Positions 40,269-52,971 of a stretch of 64,000 nucleotides of DNA are shown in pieces; within the stretch, counting starts at the first letter, position 1; every line of letters begins with the position of its first letter. The position numbers were made by a program, and so were the translations under genes. The notes under the pieces are model-generated. The model saw only the letters and a program-made list of their open reading frames with translations. It was not told the origin of the DNA and made no database searches. The DNA is taken from assembly GCF_000764305.2 (NCBI RefSeq), contig NW_025936604.1, positions 1 through 64,000 of the forward strand, read 5' to 3'. The stretch comes from Hyalella azteca. Taxonomy: Eukaryota > Arthropoda > Malacostraca > Amphipoda > Hyalellidae.

Positions 40269-43200
40269 CTGAGCGCCGCCCAGGAACTGGACCCAGGGCC
40301 AGCGGTCGTGCAAGGAGGGGGGCGGGGGCAGGGAGAGCAGCAGCAGTAGCAGCAGCAGCTGCAGCACGCATGCTACGCTGCACAGCACGCCCAGCAGCAG
40401 ATATCCTGCATAGCAACAGCAATTATGTACATATATCTATTTCATTAGAATTGGTTGTACATTTTTAGAATATGAATCACGGTTGTAGTATTTTTCCCAT
40501 GATCAAGATTATCAGTTAATTTTTTTATACTATCTTATATAATAATGATAAGGGAATAGCGGACTATTTCATAGGACTAGGAATGGGACTATTTCATAGG
40601 AAGGAAATGGTCCTATCCCTATATAGGAATTTCATAGGAATAGGACTATTTCAATATTAGTTATTTCGATAATAGTCCGCCGGGCGCTTGTTCGAATTTC
40701 AATACTATGCTGAATTATCTAGGATTTTTATTAACGAAGACTTAAGTTTCCAACAAATCACAATAACCTCGCTTTAGAAAATAATTAACTGAATTTGTAA
40801 ACCAACAAACACGTTAAACTAATCCTAATCATATACTGCGGCCGTATATCTCCTGCACTTCAAGCAGCATAATGAGTGACATTGTTGGTTCACGAATAAA
40901 AATATGTGGAAAGCAAACCAGTAAATTTCAGGTAGCGAATCTTCACTGATAATGATAAGTATCTCCTGCATTGTGATGAGCAATGTCAATATATTATAGA
41001 TTCACTTAAAAATTTGCCAACGAAATTTCACTCCAGAGAAGTGCCGAACTTCCTAACTCGAAAAGCTAATTGTCTCGCAGGCCACATCAGTTCTGGGCAA
41101 AACTGAGCGTAAACATCCACAATCCACACAACACAAACATCCACAGCAACACATAGGAATCAAGAAAATCAATGCACACCTAAATAAATATTGAAGATAC
41201 ATTCATCGAGCGTAATTTCTTTATATGACAGTAGCTTACATCCCAACCTGTGATAAACCTTAAATCGCGACCAGCCATTACTATGACGAACGGGCGAACT
41301 GCAGTTTGTGCTTGCTTGCCATTGTCGCAATTATTATTATTTTGTGGTATTAAATCGATCGTTTGCCCAAGGAATATTCGTGTGAAAAAAACACACGAAC
41401 AATTCATTTACTATTATTATTAAATTTAATTATTAACATTATTTTTATATTATATATTAATTGTAATTATATTATTAATTAATTATTTATATTATTTATT
41501 AATTTATTCCGAACAAAAAAAAATTGAATACGTTATATTGAGCTGTATTTAACAGCTTTAATACATTTTGTCGCTCGTAAACAAATAATAATAAGAATGA
41601 CACAATCAAGTAGACAAGAAAGCACATTAACTGAAAAACAAAAACAATGACAAGATCACTGAATACAAAAAATGTCTGATGTCAAGTCTCCTAATTTCCC
41701 ATGATTCTTTTTATCTTGTTAAGCTCCTGGGAAATATTGAGGTCAGGAGGTCGCCTGTTCCTGCCACAGCCTCGTACAGGACACATGTCGTCTTGCATCC
41801 TTGACGAACTCGTCGATGTAAATTGCTCCAAGGCCAACATTTTCCATTTAGATTGTAGGCTTGAAAGTTTATGAGTCAATTCAGAAGTGCATTATGACCC
41901 CACAATAAATTTTGTTGGTAGGACGAGGGAAGACTCTGTTCGTGAACAGTGTTGGACCCGAGTAAACCGTAGTCAATATTGCTTGTAAATTTTTCAAACC
42001 ACCATGAACACTTGCCACGTGCGTAGTGTTGTTTTCGCGTGCATGCGTCTAGGAATAGACTACTGAATTATTTAGATATTTATTAGTCATCAAGCAGCGA
42101 CTTTTTTAATTTAACAATTATTTTTGAATTAACTGAATTTGACGAGTAAAATTTTCATGCCCAGATTAACTTATTAAATACAAACTTTCAAGCATAAAGC
42201 CAAACCCAACTTCGTCCACGTGAAAAATTAACGATTGAAGGTCACAAGCTCCATACAAGTTAATGAACATAATTATCGATGTTATTATTCGTGCACATGT
42301 CATTCAAGTGCATTAGCAAGCAGCCAATCGATGTCGGTGCCGCTGTATTGCAGGGCACGATATTTCCTTAATAAATTAGCATGAACGCTTACAACGCTGA
42401 CGAGCCTGTATAAAGAACGGTGTCAATGGCGGCGAGAAAACTTGTCTTGCTGATGAGAGTCTCATCGACTCGCTCGTCTTCTGATACAAACGATGGAGCT
42501 GCGAGTCTTGTACATGAACTTCTATTGAGTTGCTTCAAAAATTTGGAAAAAATTTTTTGTGAGTATCAATTAAGTAACTACTACTAATCAAACAGAGCAA
42601 ATACTAATGCATAGTATCCGATTATCTTGTCGCATTAATGAGTTCAGTGCCCAATTATTATTACTCGCAAGGTAAGGGCAACATTATAGGAAATCATAAT
42701 GAAAATCAATGACTCGAGAATAAATAAAAAATCAACCAAGAAAAAAGTTTCCCCGTTCCACAATACATTAATTAACTAATTACTGACCAAAATAAAAACC
42801 AGTATTTAATTGTTAAAGATTGACAGTTACTCTCCTGATGAGTTTTATATCAGCCTATTATCATTTTATTTCCGCAGATTTTCACATTCTTTATTTATTT
42901 ATTACTTTATTCTTTCACACACAGAAGCAACACAGCACGACTCAATAGAAAGAGAAAAACATTCTAATTGGTAATAAAAGCTTCCAGGTGAAAAGCCCAT
43001 ACTAGCTATAAAAAAGCTTCGCAGGCGTAATAGGTGACAAGTATGAAAGTAAAGGCAGATCATAAGTAAATTGTCACAAGAAAAAAAACTATATGATATC
43101 CAAAGTTAAATTAATATTGAGCAAGAATATGGCTCTTTAAAATGGATTTAGAAGAGTTTATTCTGGAATCATCAGGCAGTTCATTAAAATGTTTTACACA

Positions 43201-45478
43201 ATTACAAACAGTACCATTTTTCTCTATTTCTAAACGGACCGGTGGAAGGTTGAGACGAACGCCTCTGGCATCATGGAAATGATGAGGAACAAGAGAAGCA
43301 AAAAAAATTTTCAAAAAGACGCTGATCATGAAAAAGTGCCCTATTCATAAACTGTATAAGCTTAAATTTGTACATGTCGTCGAATTTCAGGATTTTTGAC
43401 TGTCTATATAATTCATTAGTACGAATCAATGGTGCATAGTTAACATATCGAACCCTAAGGATTGACCGCAGTGTCCTGTTCATCAACGTGATAACCGGCT
43501 TTTTTGTACAGAGAGGCACTCCCTATTCATGCCCTAAAACTGGACTTGGTCCAGCAGACTTCCATCGGTTTCTATGGCTTGGAGCTTTGGGTGCAGAAGA
43601 AAGTTCGGAAACGTGATTTTAAAATGATTTATGATTTAAGAAACCCGCTGCCACAGCAAAACGCGGAAACAAAGAGCTCGTCCGTGAAGGTAAAATTATT
43701 ATTATATAATGCGTTATCTCTCTGCGACCATTAATCGGAGCTGTAATTAAATGCTATCTTGAGCTTGCAAATTAGAATTCCCACCGCTCATTTTTTATAG
43801 AATGACCAAAAGCAATAGACTGACAAACTATTGCTTGAGATAGACGAACAGATTGATTGAGTACGCTTTGTCTGGGGCAAAAGCTTTGATTGGAAGGCAG
43901 AGATTCCTGATTAAATTGCAGCCTCATTATGACTCCAATTTATCTAATATATTCAAAAAGATACTACGCACGAACGATCAACAATGATTAAGCAGTCTCC
44001 TCTATATTACGCGTTGGAACTTCACTCATTTTTGGGTACATTTGCGAGGAGTGAGAAATATCAGCGCTGAGGCTGAAAATTTTATGGCGTTCGTAAAATC
44101 GCCCAACATTATTGAGCAGAAACTGATAGAGCTGATCTTTTTCATAATTATTTCAATAATGCGAACTCATGAGCATGAAAAGTCGATGGCTGTTTTATTG
44201 TACAACGAGTGCATATGTAGTCCTTCGATCGAATTATCTGAATCTTTATCAGTTGATAATACTTGCACTTGTGGTAAATAAATTATTCTGCGCACTTAAA
44301 ATTATTCTGCGCTTGCTTGCATATTTACTACGCCTTCATTTACTGTATACGCTTATACTCCATATTTGCATAATGCATGCCCATTTACTGCAACTTTGTC
44401 TACTGCAGCACCACCTTGCAGCACCACCTTGCAGCACCCACCTTGCAGCACCCACCTTGCAGCACCACCTTGCAGCACCACCTTGCAGCAAACCTTGCAC
44501 CACCTTGCAGCACCACCTTGCAGCACCACCTTGCAGCACCCACCTTGCAGCACGGCGGTGTGGGTGGGCGGGTGTCCGGACCAGCGGACGAGGGCGGCGG
44601 TGGCGAGGCAGAGGAGCGCCGTCAGCGCCCCCCACAGCAGGTGCTCCTGGCCCCCCATCTGCCCCCGCCCCCCAGCAATAACTCAGTCATATAATTACTG
44701 TGAAAATTTCTCTAAAACTGTCTGAAGTCACTATCTTCATTAGCGTGATTTTTTTAAGACACGTTTCTATAATTTTGCGTGATAAACATGATATATATTC
44801 TAAAACTGCTTGAAGTCACTATCTTCATTAGCGTGATTTTTTAAAACACGTTTCTACAATTTTGCGTGGTAAACATGGTATTAAAAACGGCAATTTATAA
44901 AAAATGGTATTGCGGGCTCATCAAACACAATTTAAATAAATGAAGTAATTTTCAGCGACAAATTTCTTGAGTGTCATGGACAAAAGAAAAAGGATGTCAT
45001 CTTTAGAGTTGAATCATAAGAATTACTAACTTGGACCATCCTAAACCTAGTCGGTCAGCATAGGTATAAACCACTGTACATACACTCGTTGCGACTAGAA
45101 CGTTGATGTTAATAATTTAAAATGAAATAATCATGGCAATTATTCATTATTTGTTAAATTATTCAGTCTTAAAAGGGTTAATACCAACCGACATGAGGAG
45201 CCCCACGACCGTGAGCGCGATGGTCGCCATCGACCCGACGAAGATGGTCGTGGTCACGGCCTGGACGAGTCGTGCCGTGACTGGGGGGGATTGGGGGTCG
45301 GGTTCTAGGTTCTCAACCACCCCCAAAAAGGAGGGGTCTTGTCTTAGAACTGCATTTATGTTCTTGGGGTTCTTTGGGGGGCATTGGAGGGAGGTGGGGC
45401 GGGAGGGGGCCTCATCAACTCTGATGAAGGGAGGGGAGGGGGCGACGTAAACGGGTGAGATCCCTTCGTATTGGGGGT
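40269..45478 (-). CDS. Three-exon segment of an unrecognised multi-helix membrane protein
   Basis: Three GC-rich exons: A 45478-45189, B 44658-44544, C 40405-40269. Acceptors end in cag and donors are gttggt, gtgggt and gtgatg. Phases match (A starts 1 and ends 0, B 0 to 1, C 1 to 0), which is the main evidence that they belong together. A encodes a Pro/Asp-rich segment (EGISPVYVAPSPPFIRVDE) followed by a helix (TTTIFVGSMATIALTVVGLL). B encodes a second helix (LLWGALTALLCLATAALVRW). C encodes a third (YLLLGVLCSVACVLQLLLLL) and then SLHDRWPWVQFLGGAQ. The family is not recognised. B and C are each followed at the donor by a tandem array. A begins in a phase that could follow the last receptor exon if that exon used its downstream donor, so this may be a receptor tail or a separate gene. 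Exon B begins with ATG and could also be a start. No stop codon was placed with confidence. Confidence 0.5.
40406..42888. other. Intron between exons C and B: short repeats only
   Basis: Contains a cluster of ggactatttcatagg copies in both orientations at 40560-40680 and an AT-rich low-complexity stretch at 41410-41520. Confidence 0.5.
42889..43510 (-). mobile_element. 5'-truncated non-LTR retrotransposon, 3' end
   Basis: On the minus strand, the C-terminal end of a reverse-transcriptase polyprotein (43505-43111) is followed by a 3' UTR of about 220 bases that ends in an A-rich tail of TAAA-type repeats near 42889-42915. Truncation at about 43510 and the TAAA tail are typical of LINE-type insertions. 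It lies in the intron between exons B and C of the minus-strand membrane-protein segment, in the same orientation. Confidence 0.75.
43111..43505 (-). pseudogene. C-terminal remnant of LINE reverse transcriptase
   Basis: The remnant reads TLRSILRVRYVNYAPL, then SKILKFDDMYKFKLIQFM. A frameshift near 43280-43300 leads into the final block LNLPPVRLEIEKNG, HFNELPDDSRI and KSILKSHILAQY before TAA at 43111. The pattern 'R.I.R......PL....ILK..D.Y.....F' followed by 'W/FN.LP......S...FK..L' is the usual tail of Jockey/CR1/RTE-like ORF2 proteins, downstream of the polymerase domain. No catalytic polymerase motif is present because the copy is 5' truncated. Confidence 0.72.
44401..44543 (-). repeat. 13-bp minisatellite starting at exon B donor
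   Basis: Units of about 13 bases (minus strand gctgcaaggtggt), around eleven copies with small indels. The exon end GTGCTGCAAG plus donor gtgggt is itself the first unit, so each repeat carries a potential donor. Confidence 0.88.
44708..44885 (+). repeat. Direct duplication of about 90 bp
   Basis: The segment containing gaagtcactatcttcattag through ttttgcgtgataaacatg occurs twice, starting near 44710 and 44797, with few differences. Confidence 0.88.
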
Positions 45479-47370
45479 CTGATTTCAGCATCGCACACTC
45501 ATTTCTTTACAAACCCTATAAACTAAACAAAAGAATAAGTACTGTTGTGAAGAAATCCAGCTTTTTCTGAATATTTCAAAGTAATGTCTACTTCAGGTAT
45601 TATAGCGTGAGGTTTGAATGCAATCCTAATGCAGGTTTTCAATGACTGTTCATCTGGTAATAATGTCTACATTCAAGTTGAGGCCAAGGTTGTATGCGAA
45701 GCACAAAACCTGCGTATAATATTTGATATCTTCTCAAGTAAATATCTGTTAAAGGGGTGATGTTATGATTATTATACACCAGACAATTCAACAGGGAACG
45801 CAAGGAAAAGAAACACAAATATGCGATCAGTTTGCCTCACCAAACGAAACTTTAAACTGAGTCGCTTTGCTATTGACGTAATTGCCGTGTACACATAGGC
45901 ACCGTGGCACCGTGGCAGCAAGTTTACTTTCGGGGGCACGAATGGTTCGTCACGCAAACTTGCGTGACATTCGAGCAGAATGTGACCCTGAGAATAGCTC
46001 TAAAGTTATTAACACTAAAGGAGTCAAATCCAATTTATAAAATGAATCATTCAAAACGCTGTGAGTCTTTTGATCCACTAACATGACATGGTAACATAAA
46101 TACAGACTTTCATGTGTACTTTACTTTAAAATCCTCGTTCGATTTTCAATATCTTGTACAAATATACATATGATCAATGACTAATATGATTAATCAATGT
46201 ATCCGAGAATCTTAATTCAGCCCCGCCGGCTGCTCCTGTAGAATTACAATTGCGTGGTCCATGTCACGAACAGACTCCTACTGGCCTGCGTGCGCCTATA
46301 GAAACTGTTATTTTCTATCATCATGTGCAGGGCGGTAGGCCTTGTCCTGAATTAGTCTAATAGCAAACCGGTTTTAGCTTCCCTCGCACCGGCGTTTTAC
46401 CAACGCCATACTGACAATAAATAGCAGCCCTCAATTTTGCCTAGCTCCTCCTTTACAGCCCAACGCAGGACAAGCTCTCTGAAAATAATAGTTCAGTACT
46501 CTATTAACATAACTCAAAAGTTAAAATGTCTTATCCGTAATCTAAACCTTAGCAAACCCTAGCTGAGACCTCAAAGGAAAGGCTCTGAAAGAATACATCT
46601 TCGAGTGTAACGACCAACTCTTAACCCAAATACCAGCACTCTGAACCATTGAAGACCTGCGCACATTGTCTAGCATTAAAGAACTCATTATTGAGTCCCA
46701 GTCTTAGCGTGGAATTTTGCACCCAGTAAATTATGTCTGACATTCAGGCCAGCGCTTGCGCTCCACTTGAGCCAGACAATATAAAACGGGACAGTTCAGC
46801 CTGCGCTGACCGCGGTCAACAATACGTGTCACAGTGAACCGCTGCCCTGGATACGCAATAGGAGAACGGCGCCATGACAGCCCCCGGCCGTGACAGTATT
46901 GACTCTGAAATGTATCTGTTTCTTTATAAGAGATATTTCATGTTGAATGGATGCGGGATGGCATTTATAAATGTATAAGTACGCAGACACATCGCACGAT
47001 AATACTCATCCTTGACGGCAACAGCAAAGTTTTTCGATTTTTTTACACATAATTTGACTCTATGGGCCTCGGGTAACATTTTTCTTTATTCCTATGAAAG
47101 ATTTAGCCTTTTTTTAGGTTTATTATTATTTCCTAATATTTTCGAAAGCCTTTCATCGGAGTTTTCATTAGATCCATCAAATTTTAATAAGGCCACAAAT
47201 AAACAAAATTCAAATCGGATATAAATATACTTGATCTGTTAGCCTCGCAACGACGGATGAAAATGTTAGTATACATAAAGCATAAGCAACAACGCTTCCG
47301 ACGCGCCGCGCATCGACCAACGGCAGGCATGCCGGTCAGTGCGGAAGTGGAACTGCCTGCTGACCTGGCA
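45479..47370. other. No supported gene
   Basis: GC-richer patches at 46200-46400 and 46730-46900 have no continuous frame. A short duplication (ggcaccgt) lies near 45900. Confidence 0.45.
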
Positions 47371-47622
47371 TGACCTATGGATTGTTACTTGTACTGTTCG
47401 TAGGTCATCATAACCTGGCTGATAGTGACCTGTGGATTGTTACTTGAACTGTTCGTAGGTCATCATAACCTGGCTCATAGTGACCTATGGATTGTTACTT
47501 GTACTGTTCGTAGGTCATCATAACCTGGCTCATAGTGACCTGTGGATTGTTACTTGAACTGTTCATAGGTCATCATAACCTGGCTCAGAGTGACCTGTGG
47601 ATTTTTACTTGTAATATGAAGA
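47371..47622 (+). repeat. 55-bp minisatellite
   Basis: Four full 55-bp units at 47371, 47426, 47481 and 47536 and a partial at 47591, each starting tgacctatgg or tgacctgtgg. A short duplication (gaatatgaagtgtaatatga) follows. No convincing exon was found at its edge. Confidence 0.92.
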
Positions 47623-49812
47623 ATATGAAGTGTAATATGAAGAATAGAAGTGTCGGCATTGAAGAAGATAGGCTCATGGCCTGTTGCCGATTCATGAATT
47701 TTTCGTGACTTGATCATTACTTGGCTCGTAGTTGCATGTGTCATGTAACACCAGGTTTGTACTTGCGATGTAAAGAAATAACATCACAATTGCGTGATTT
47801 TCATTCTTAATAAGACTAAGCAAGAATTGACCAAAGCAAAGGAAGTAGTATTACAATAACTTGAATACGTGACATTGGGATACATTGTAGAGCAGAACTG
47901 CGCTTTTATAAACTGATCGAGGAAATTTTGAAGTACGAATGTTCAGGGTCAGACGCAGGAGGGCTGATCAGCATAGTTGGTATTGCCTCTATGCAGGTAC
48001 ATGAATGAATGCAATGAAGAAGTGACAGTAATGCAATGATAACGTAACGCATTGCGGGTATTGATCTTTGAGGTAAGGATTTGCGAGCGCGTGTGACAGC
48101 GCTGGTCACAGTCACGCAGCCGACATAATAACCTTGCTGAACTTTCCTAATGTGAGTAATAAGCTAAGAGCTTCATGCATGACGTTTGGTGATTCCTTCA
48201 TATGTTCCTTCAAGATTACATTTTATGCAGCATGCTGCAAAATTTGCGTCTATGTCTTACGATGAAATGAATTTTAAGTGGATAAAAGTTTAACTTTGGG
48301 GATGAACTGGAAAAATGAGAATAGATGGCAGAAAATAGAGACATTTTCATAATAAAGGCTCACAATTCATACAAATTATGCGAATTAACCAACAATGCTA
48401 TGCATATATAAAAGTGTCTCGCTGTAACAATTTATGGCGAACAACCAATATATTCCCAGAAAACATCGGTTGTACGAGGATTGATAATAACATTTTGCTT
48501 AACCCTATCTGCTTCAAGTGAACATCACGCGGACCTGAGTTACGATGTTAAATGACGCAGAATGGAGCAACTGGTGGAGAATGTATCGTAGACTAACTGT
48601 CCCTGACCGCAGTTGGACAAAATTTATTACAAAAACAAAAGTCAATACAAAGAATATGGAGAAGCAGTCGTACAGCTTTATGTCTCAAGTCAACATCGAA
48701 GTTAGTTTGCCAGAGGTTGTGAATGCATTTAAAACTGTTTCAACAAGGACAATTTTAGATATCTTTGAAACCCTGCATTTGTCGCTATTAACCGTAATAA
48801 GGCATCGCATTAGGGATTTTTTTCAAATAATCAATCATTTTTCCACTGATGTAAACATTACATAGAGATGTATTCTCATCTATTCAATATTCAGGTCGAT
48901 CGGTCAAAAAAGTTTTCTCAGCAGCATTTAGCTGACAATTTTTCAGCCTGTAATTGTTACTGCATGAGAGTGGGACTGACAATCAAGGCATCACGCGGTG
49001 ACAATCAGGGGTGAGCGCAATGTCAATCAGTGCATTGCAGTAGCAATCACACAGCAGGGCATGAGCGGCAGGCAAGAGACCTCACTAGAAAAATTTAACA
49101 GCAAAGTTTATAATGAAAAATATATGAACAAAATTTCATTCATTCGGCAGGGTACGGGAATTGTCTCGTGTAATGGACAAATTAATTCCCATTGTTTATT
49201 TAATTTTTTTCTCCTGTTTAGCTATAACTATTTATTAAGTTTTGATTAATTATTTTTATCTTCCAAAATCTCACGAACGACAAATTATTCAATTAATTAC
49301 CCTCAAGAGTAAATCATTGTGTGAAATAAGTAATAATAATCACTGGTAAAGTTAGTAATAATTATATTACCCAGGGGGCCCAATTACGCAACAAAATTCC
49401 CGTAAACAGATCCCTAGGCTAGGTCCATGTCATGTAGACTAAGAATAAATGTCAATTTTGAAACGTCACTCATTTTAAATTGCAAAGAAAACAATATTGA
49501 ATTCATAGTTATTTTCTGAATTAATCATTATAAATAGATTTGGTTGAATCTTGATAGTTAACATTAATCAAATCATTGTAAAACCTCTTGTCATTTGATG
49601 GATTACAGAGAAATTGTTAGGGTAAAATTTGATAAAGATTAGAATTTATTTTCTCATAATTTCAATGCTTGGTGTAACTCAGCCGTAGTGGCTCCATTTA
49701 AGACAAACAAAGGATATATTTTCTCTATAATGGCTTTCAGGTGCCGAAATATCAAATCGTTTTAGGGCGTAAAACTATGACGTTTTATTTTAGTACATAA
49801 GCATTATAACTT
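47623..49812. other. No supported gene
   Basis: One 106-codon plus-strand frame (48545-48865) lacks motifs, and its composition resembles the flanks, so it is not called. Confidence 0.45.
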
Positions 49813-50150
49813 CATGCGCAAACATTATATCTTCATACACAAACATTATATCTTAATACACAAACATTATATCATAATTCACAAACATTATATCTTCATA
49901 CACAAACATTATATCTTTATACGCAAACATTATATCTTCACACGTAAACAATGTATCTTCATACTCAAACATATCTTCATACTCAAACATATATCTTCAT
50001 ACGCAAACATATATCTTCATCACAAACATTATATCTTCACACGTAAACAATGTATCTTCATACTCAAACATATCTTCATACGCAAACATATATCTTCATA
50101 CACAAACATTATATCTTCATACCCAAATATTATATCTTGATATCTTATAT
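49813..50150 (+). repeat. About 21-bp AT-rich minisatellite
   Basis: Some sixteen units of acaaacattatatcttcatac with shorter variants (acatatcttcatactca). It gives a long spurious open frame on the plus strand. Confidence 0.92.
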
Positions 50151-51134
50151 CTTAATACGCAAAATCAAAGCCCTAACACGTCATTCATGACACATTTAGC
50201 AAGATAATTAATTGCCGAAATCTCGTTTGTTGCTTCATGTCTCCCGCGTGGCCACATTTGGCTCCAACCGGTCCCACGAAATTCGTAGGCTCGCTCGCTT
50301 CCTCGCTTCTCTTCCATCCTTGCGAAGCTGTTGTTTTTCCACCATACATATGGTACTATTCATTCAAGTACCACATAATTCTTGCCTTACTTTTTGGTTA
50401 TGAGCTCAGTTGCATATCAAAATACGTTTTTTATTAATCAAAATACGTCTCTTGCTGATTGCAAATAAACAAGATTCTCGAGCGCATTCAAGCTCATTGT
50501 CATTTACTCATGTTTCTTCACAAAGTTATAACTTATAAAAAGTTTTCCCAAACTCTACGTGGACAAACTATTTTCACCGTAGTGCTCCTGAATTTTTAAG
50601 GCAATAGTACTGATCATTTTTCAGTGTCATGGTTGACAGCGAGAGCGAACGCTCTACCACGCCCGACGTCCGAACGCTCACTGACTTCCGTCTGTTGAGC
50701 CATCAGTAGCTCGTGCCTGCCGACCAAATGAAATAATAATGATGTTCTGAATAACTCCCTACGTACGATAACGATAATGAGCAATATTTCGATTATAACT
50801 CTATTTAGAGGAACTCGTCGAGGATTTTCAGGGAGTCAAACGAAGTCCTTTTATTTGCCTAATAAATTCACGTATGATTTTAATTATTTCTTGTAAATAT
50901 TTCCTAAAGTAAAGTATTAGTTCGATATATTGATATATTTTGCAACAGTTTCAAATGAATTATATAACATACTAATTGTACGCTTTAGGTTTTTCCATGT
51001 CATCAGTTGTGTCGGGCCTAGTCTGGTGCCTGTGCAACTTATCCACTATCAAAAATATTAGTAGCACTAGTATTAGTAATAGCAGCTGTATAGGCGTTGA
51101 TTATGTATAGACTTAGTCCAACCTGTCACCGATT
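50151..51134. other. GC-richer patch, possibly repeat-derived
   Basis: At 50220-50340 the minus strand is open (MEEKRGSERAYEF...) across a GC-rich patch embedded in AT-rich DNA. This looks like a fragment of an interspersed repeat rather than a gene. No other structure. Confidence 0.3.
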
Positions 51135-51330
51135 TTAGGCATCGCACAATTTTTACAGCTGGCAGGGGCTTCGGTCCCGCAACACACTGCTAGAATTTTG
51201 CTCTTTCTAAGCACATGGTCATCTCGCCGATTTTGACCAGAACGTTTACTGCTAGCTGTGACGAAGCCAGCAACTCACTGCTCAGATCTTGGAACCCTAA
51301 ACTTTAATCACTCGGCGACCATGCCGGGTA
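51135..51330 (-). mobile_element. Dimeric tRNA-derived SINE copy, more decayed
   Basis: It shares the order of the 51.9 kb copy: A-box-like ggtcgccgagtgattaaag, a damaged B box (tggcttcgtcac), ctggtcaaaatcggcgagat, a second monomer ending ttgcgggaccgaag, and the tail aaaatcggtgacagg. Confidence 0.6.
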
Positions 51331-51779
51331 CATTTTAGCATTAATGCCAGAGCTTCAACTGTATTGATTATACCTTTCAAACTTTTGTCTGCTTGTTCAC
51401 GTACTTTTGTCTGAAGCGTGAACGTTCTAGTTATTAGTCTTGAGGAAATCATGGGTGAACTTGCAGCATAAAAATTTGATTATGAGACGCCAATGCATTG
51501 AAAGCCAAAAGACCCAATTGCACTTGATTTTACTGGAACCTCAGATTTAATTTTTCTGGCAAGAAAATATATATATTTTTTGCAAACGGGTTATTTTTCC
51601 TTTTTTTAAACACAAGTCAAATCCTAGACTTTTTTTTCCTTATTGTTGGCACAAAATGAATTGGCCGAGTTATTATTCTTCATCGCAGTTAGCGATGGAT
51701 GTCGCTTACGCCACTTCGCGGTACATTGCACATGAATTATTCTAGTGAACCCTTGTTATAGCGGTTTCAGCGTTTATTA

Positions 51780-51997
51780 GGCCGTAGGCCTGTCGCCGAT
51801 TCTTAACATCGCAGAACATTCACAGCATTTTGCGGTCTCGAACTCGCAACTCACTGCTACAATTCTGCATTGCTTAACCGCCCGGCCTCCTCGCCGATTC
51901 TGACCAGAAACTGGCGCACAGAGCTGGGATCGAACCCGCACCTCTCTGCGCTAATCTTGGTACTCTGAACTTTAACCACTGGGCCACCCTGCCCATA
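51780..51997 (-). mobile_element. Dimeric tRNA-derived SINE copy
   Basis: The first monomer on the minus strand has an A box (tggcccagtggttaaag) near 51990 and a B box (gggttcgatccc) at about 51935-51925. A second tRNA-like monomer follows with gccgggcggttaagca and B-box-like gagttcgagacc near 51845. It ends in aatcggcgacaggcctacgg. A related copy lies at 51135-51330. Confidence 0.7.
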
Positions 51998-52216
51998 AGA
52001 AACATCAGTTGGAAAAATGATCAATTTATGAGTATTAATAATTTCTTGAAGTTGTGGTGTCACTTTTTTGACGAAGAAGTTTTGAAAAAACTACATAAAG
52101 TGTGAGTTACAATATACATGTCTCGATTATAAACTAAACCTGAACAGAACTCAGGCATTCCATAATAGTTTGCAAAACATTCTCCGCTCGCGGACTTTAT
52201 TCCAAACGTTGGAGGG

Positions 52217-52971
52217 GCTAAGCAGGCCTACCAGAACATGCTAAAGCTTTTAGACTGAACGTCGGTTCATCTTTCCACATGATTCAATTGTCAAGGAATA
52301 TTTTCGCTTGTTCATATATCTGACCTTCTGTACGCTGCCATTCGCAAATAACTAATGTCTCTGATTTTGGTGTCAGTTCTTATGTATTTAGTACCATCAT
52401 ACTATTTTACATACGCATGGATAAGTTACGTGAAGCAACAACGAATAAAACGCTTTTTTCCGATTTTTAAAATGTTGTTGGAGACTGCAAATTACTTCCG
52501 CCAAATACGCATGTCCATCATCATATCTTCGCACAACTTTGGAGACAAGTGCTAAAATTCTATTATATGATGATTCTAATGAGATCTAAAAAAGCTAAGC
52601 AGGCCTACCAGAACATGCTAAAGCTTTTAGACTGATCGGACCGTAAGGTCCATCTTTCCACATGATTTAATTATCAAGGAATATTTTCGCTTCTTCATAT
52701 ATCTGACCTTCGCCACGCTGCCATTTGCAAATAACTGATGTCTCTGATTTTGCTATCAGTTCTTATGTATTTAGTAACATCATACTATTTTGCATACGCA
52801 TGGATAAGTTACGTGAGGCAACAACGAATAAAATGCTTGATTTTTCCGATTTTAAAAATGTTGTTGGACACTGCAAATTGCTTCCGCCAAATACGCATGT
52901 TCATCATATCTTCGCATAACTTGAGACGAGTGCTAAATTCTATTATATGATGATTCTGATGAGATCTAAAA
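52217..52971 (+). repeat. 377-bp tandem duplication
   Basis: Copy one starts at gctaagcaggcctacc (52217), copy two at 52594. Both run to gatgattct-atgagatctaaaaa. The main difference is a small insertion in copy two (gatcggaccgtaagg against gaacgtcgg). Short hydrophobic frames in both copies have no coding support. Confidence 0.9.

Noticed and set aside
39920..40468. 182-codon plus-strand frame with TAEQDP repeats
   Set aside because: It is the translation of the 18-bp intronic minisatellite. The minus strand carries the spliced exon.
44169..44725. Overlapping plus-strand frames rich in LAAPPCST or LQH
   Set aside because: They are products of the 13-bp array read in different frames. Several frames open at once is a repeat artefact.
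45133..45450. 105-codon plus-strand frame
   Set aside because: It is antisense to exon A. The minus strand has the splice-bounded, phase-matched exon with a membrane helix.
47281..47370. GC-rich stretch before the 55-bp array as a possible exon with donor gtcagt
   Set aside because: The frame is short and Arg-rich, the acceptor is poor, and the array starts about 30 bases away, so it does not fit the donor-anchored pattern.
49814..50140. 108-codon plus-strand frame with IFIHKHYI repeats
   Set aside because: It arises from the 21-bp AT-rich array.
52355..52950. Hydrophobic plus-strand frames in both copies of a 377-bp duplication
   Set aside because: The two copies differ by frameshifting changes without constraint. 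Likely chance frames.
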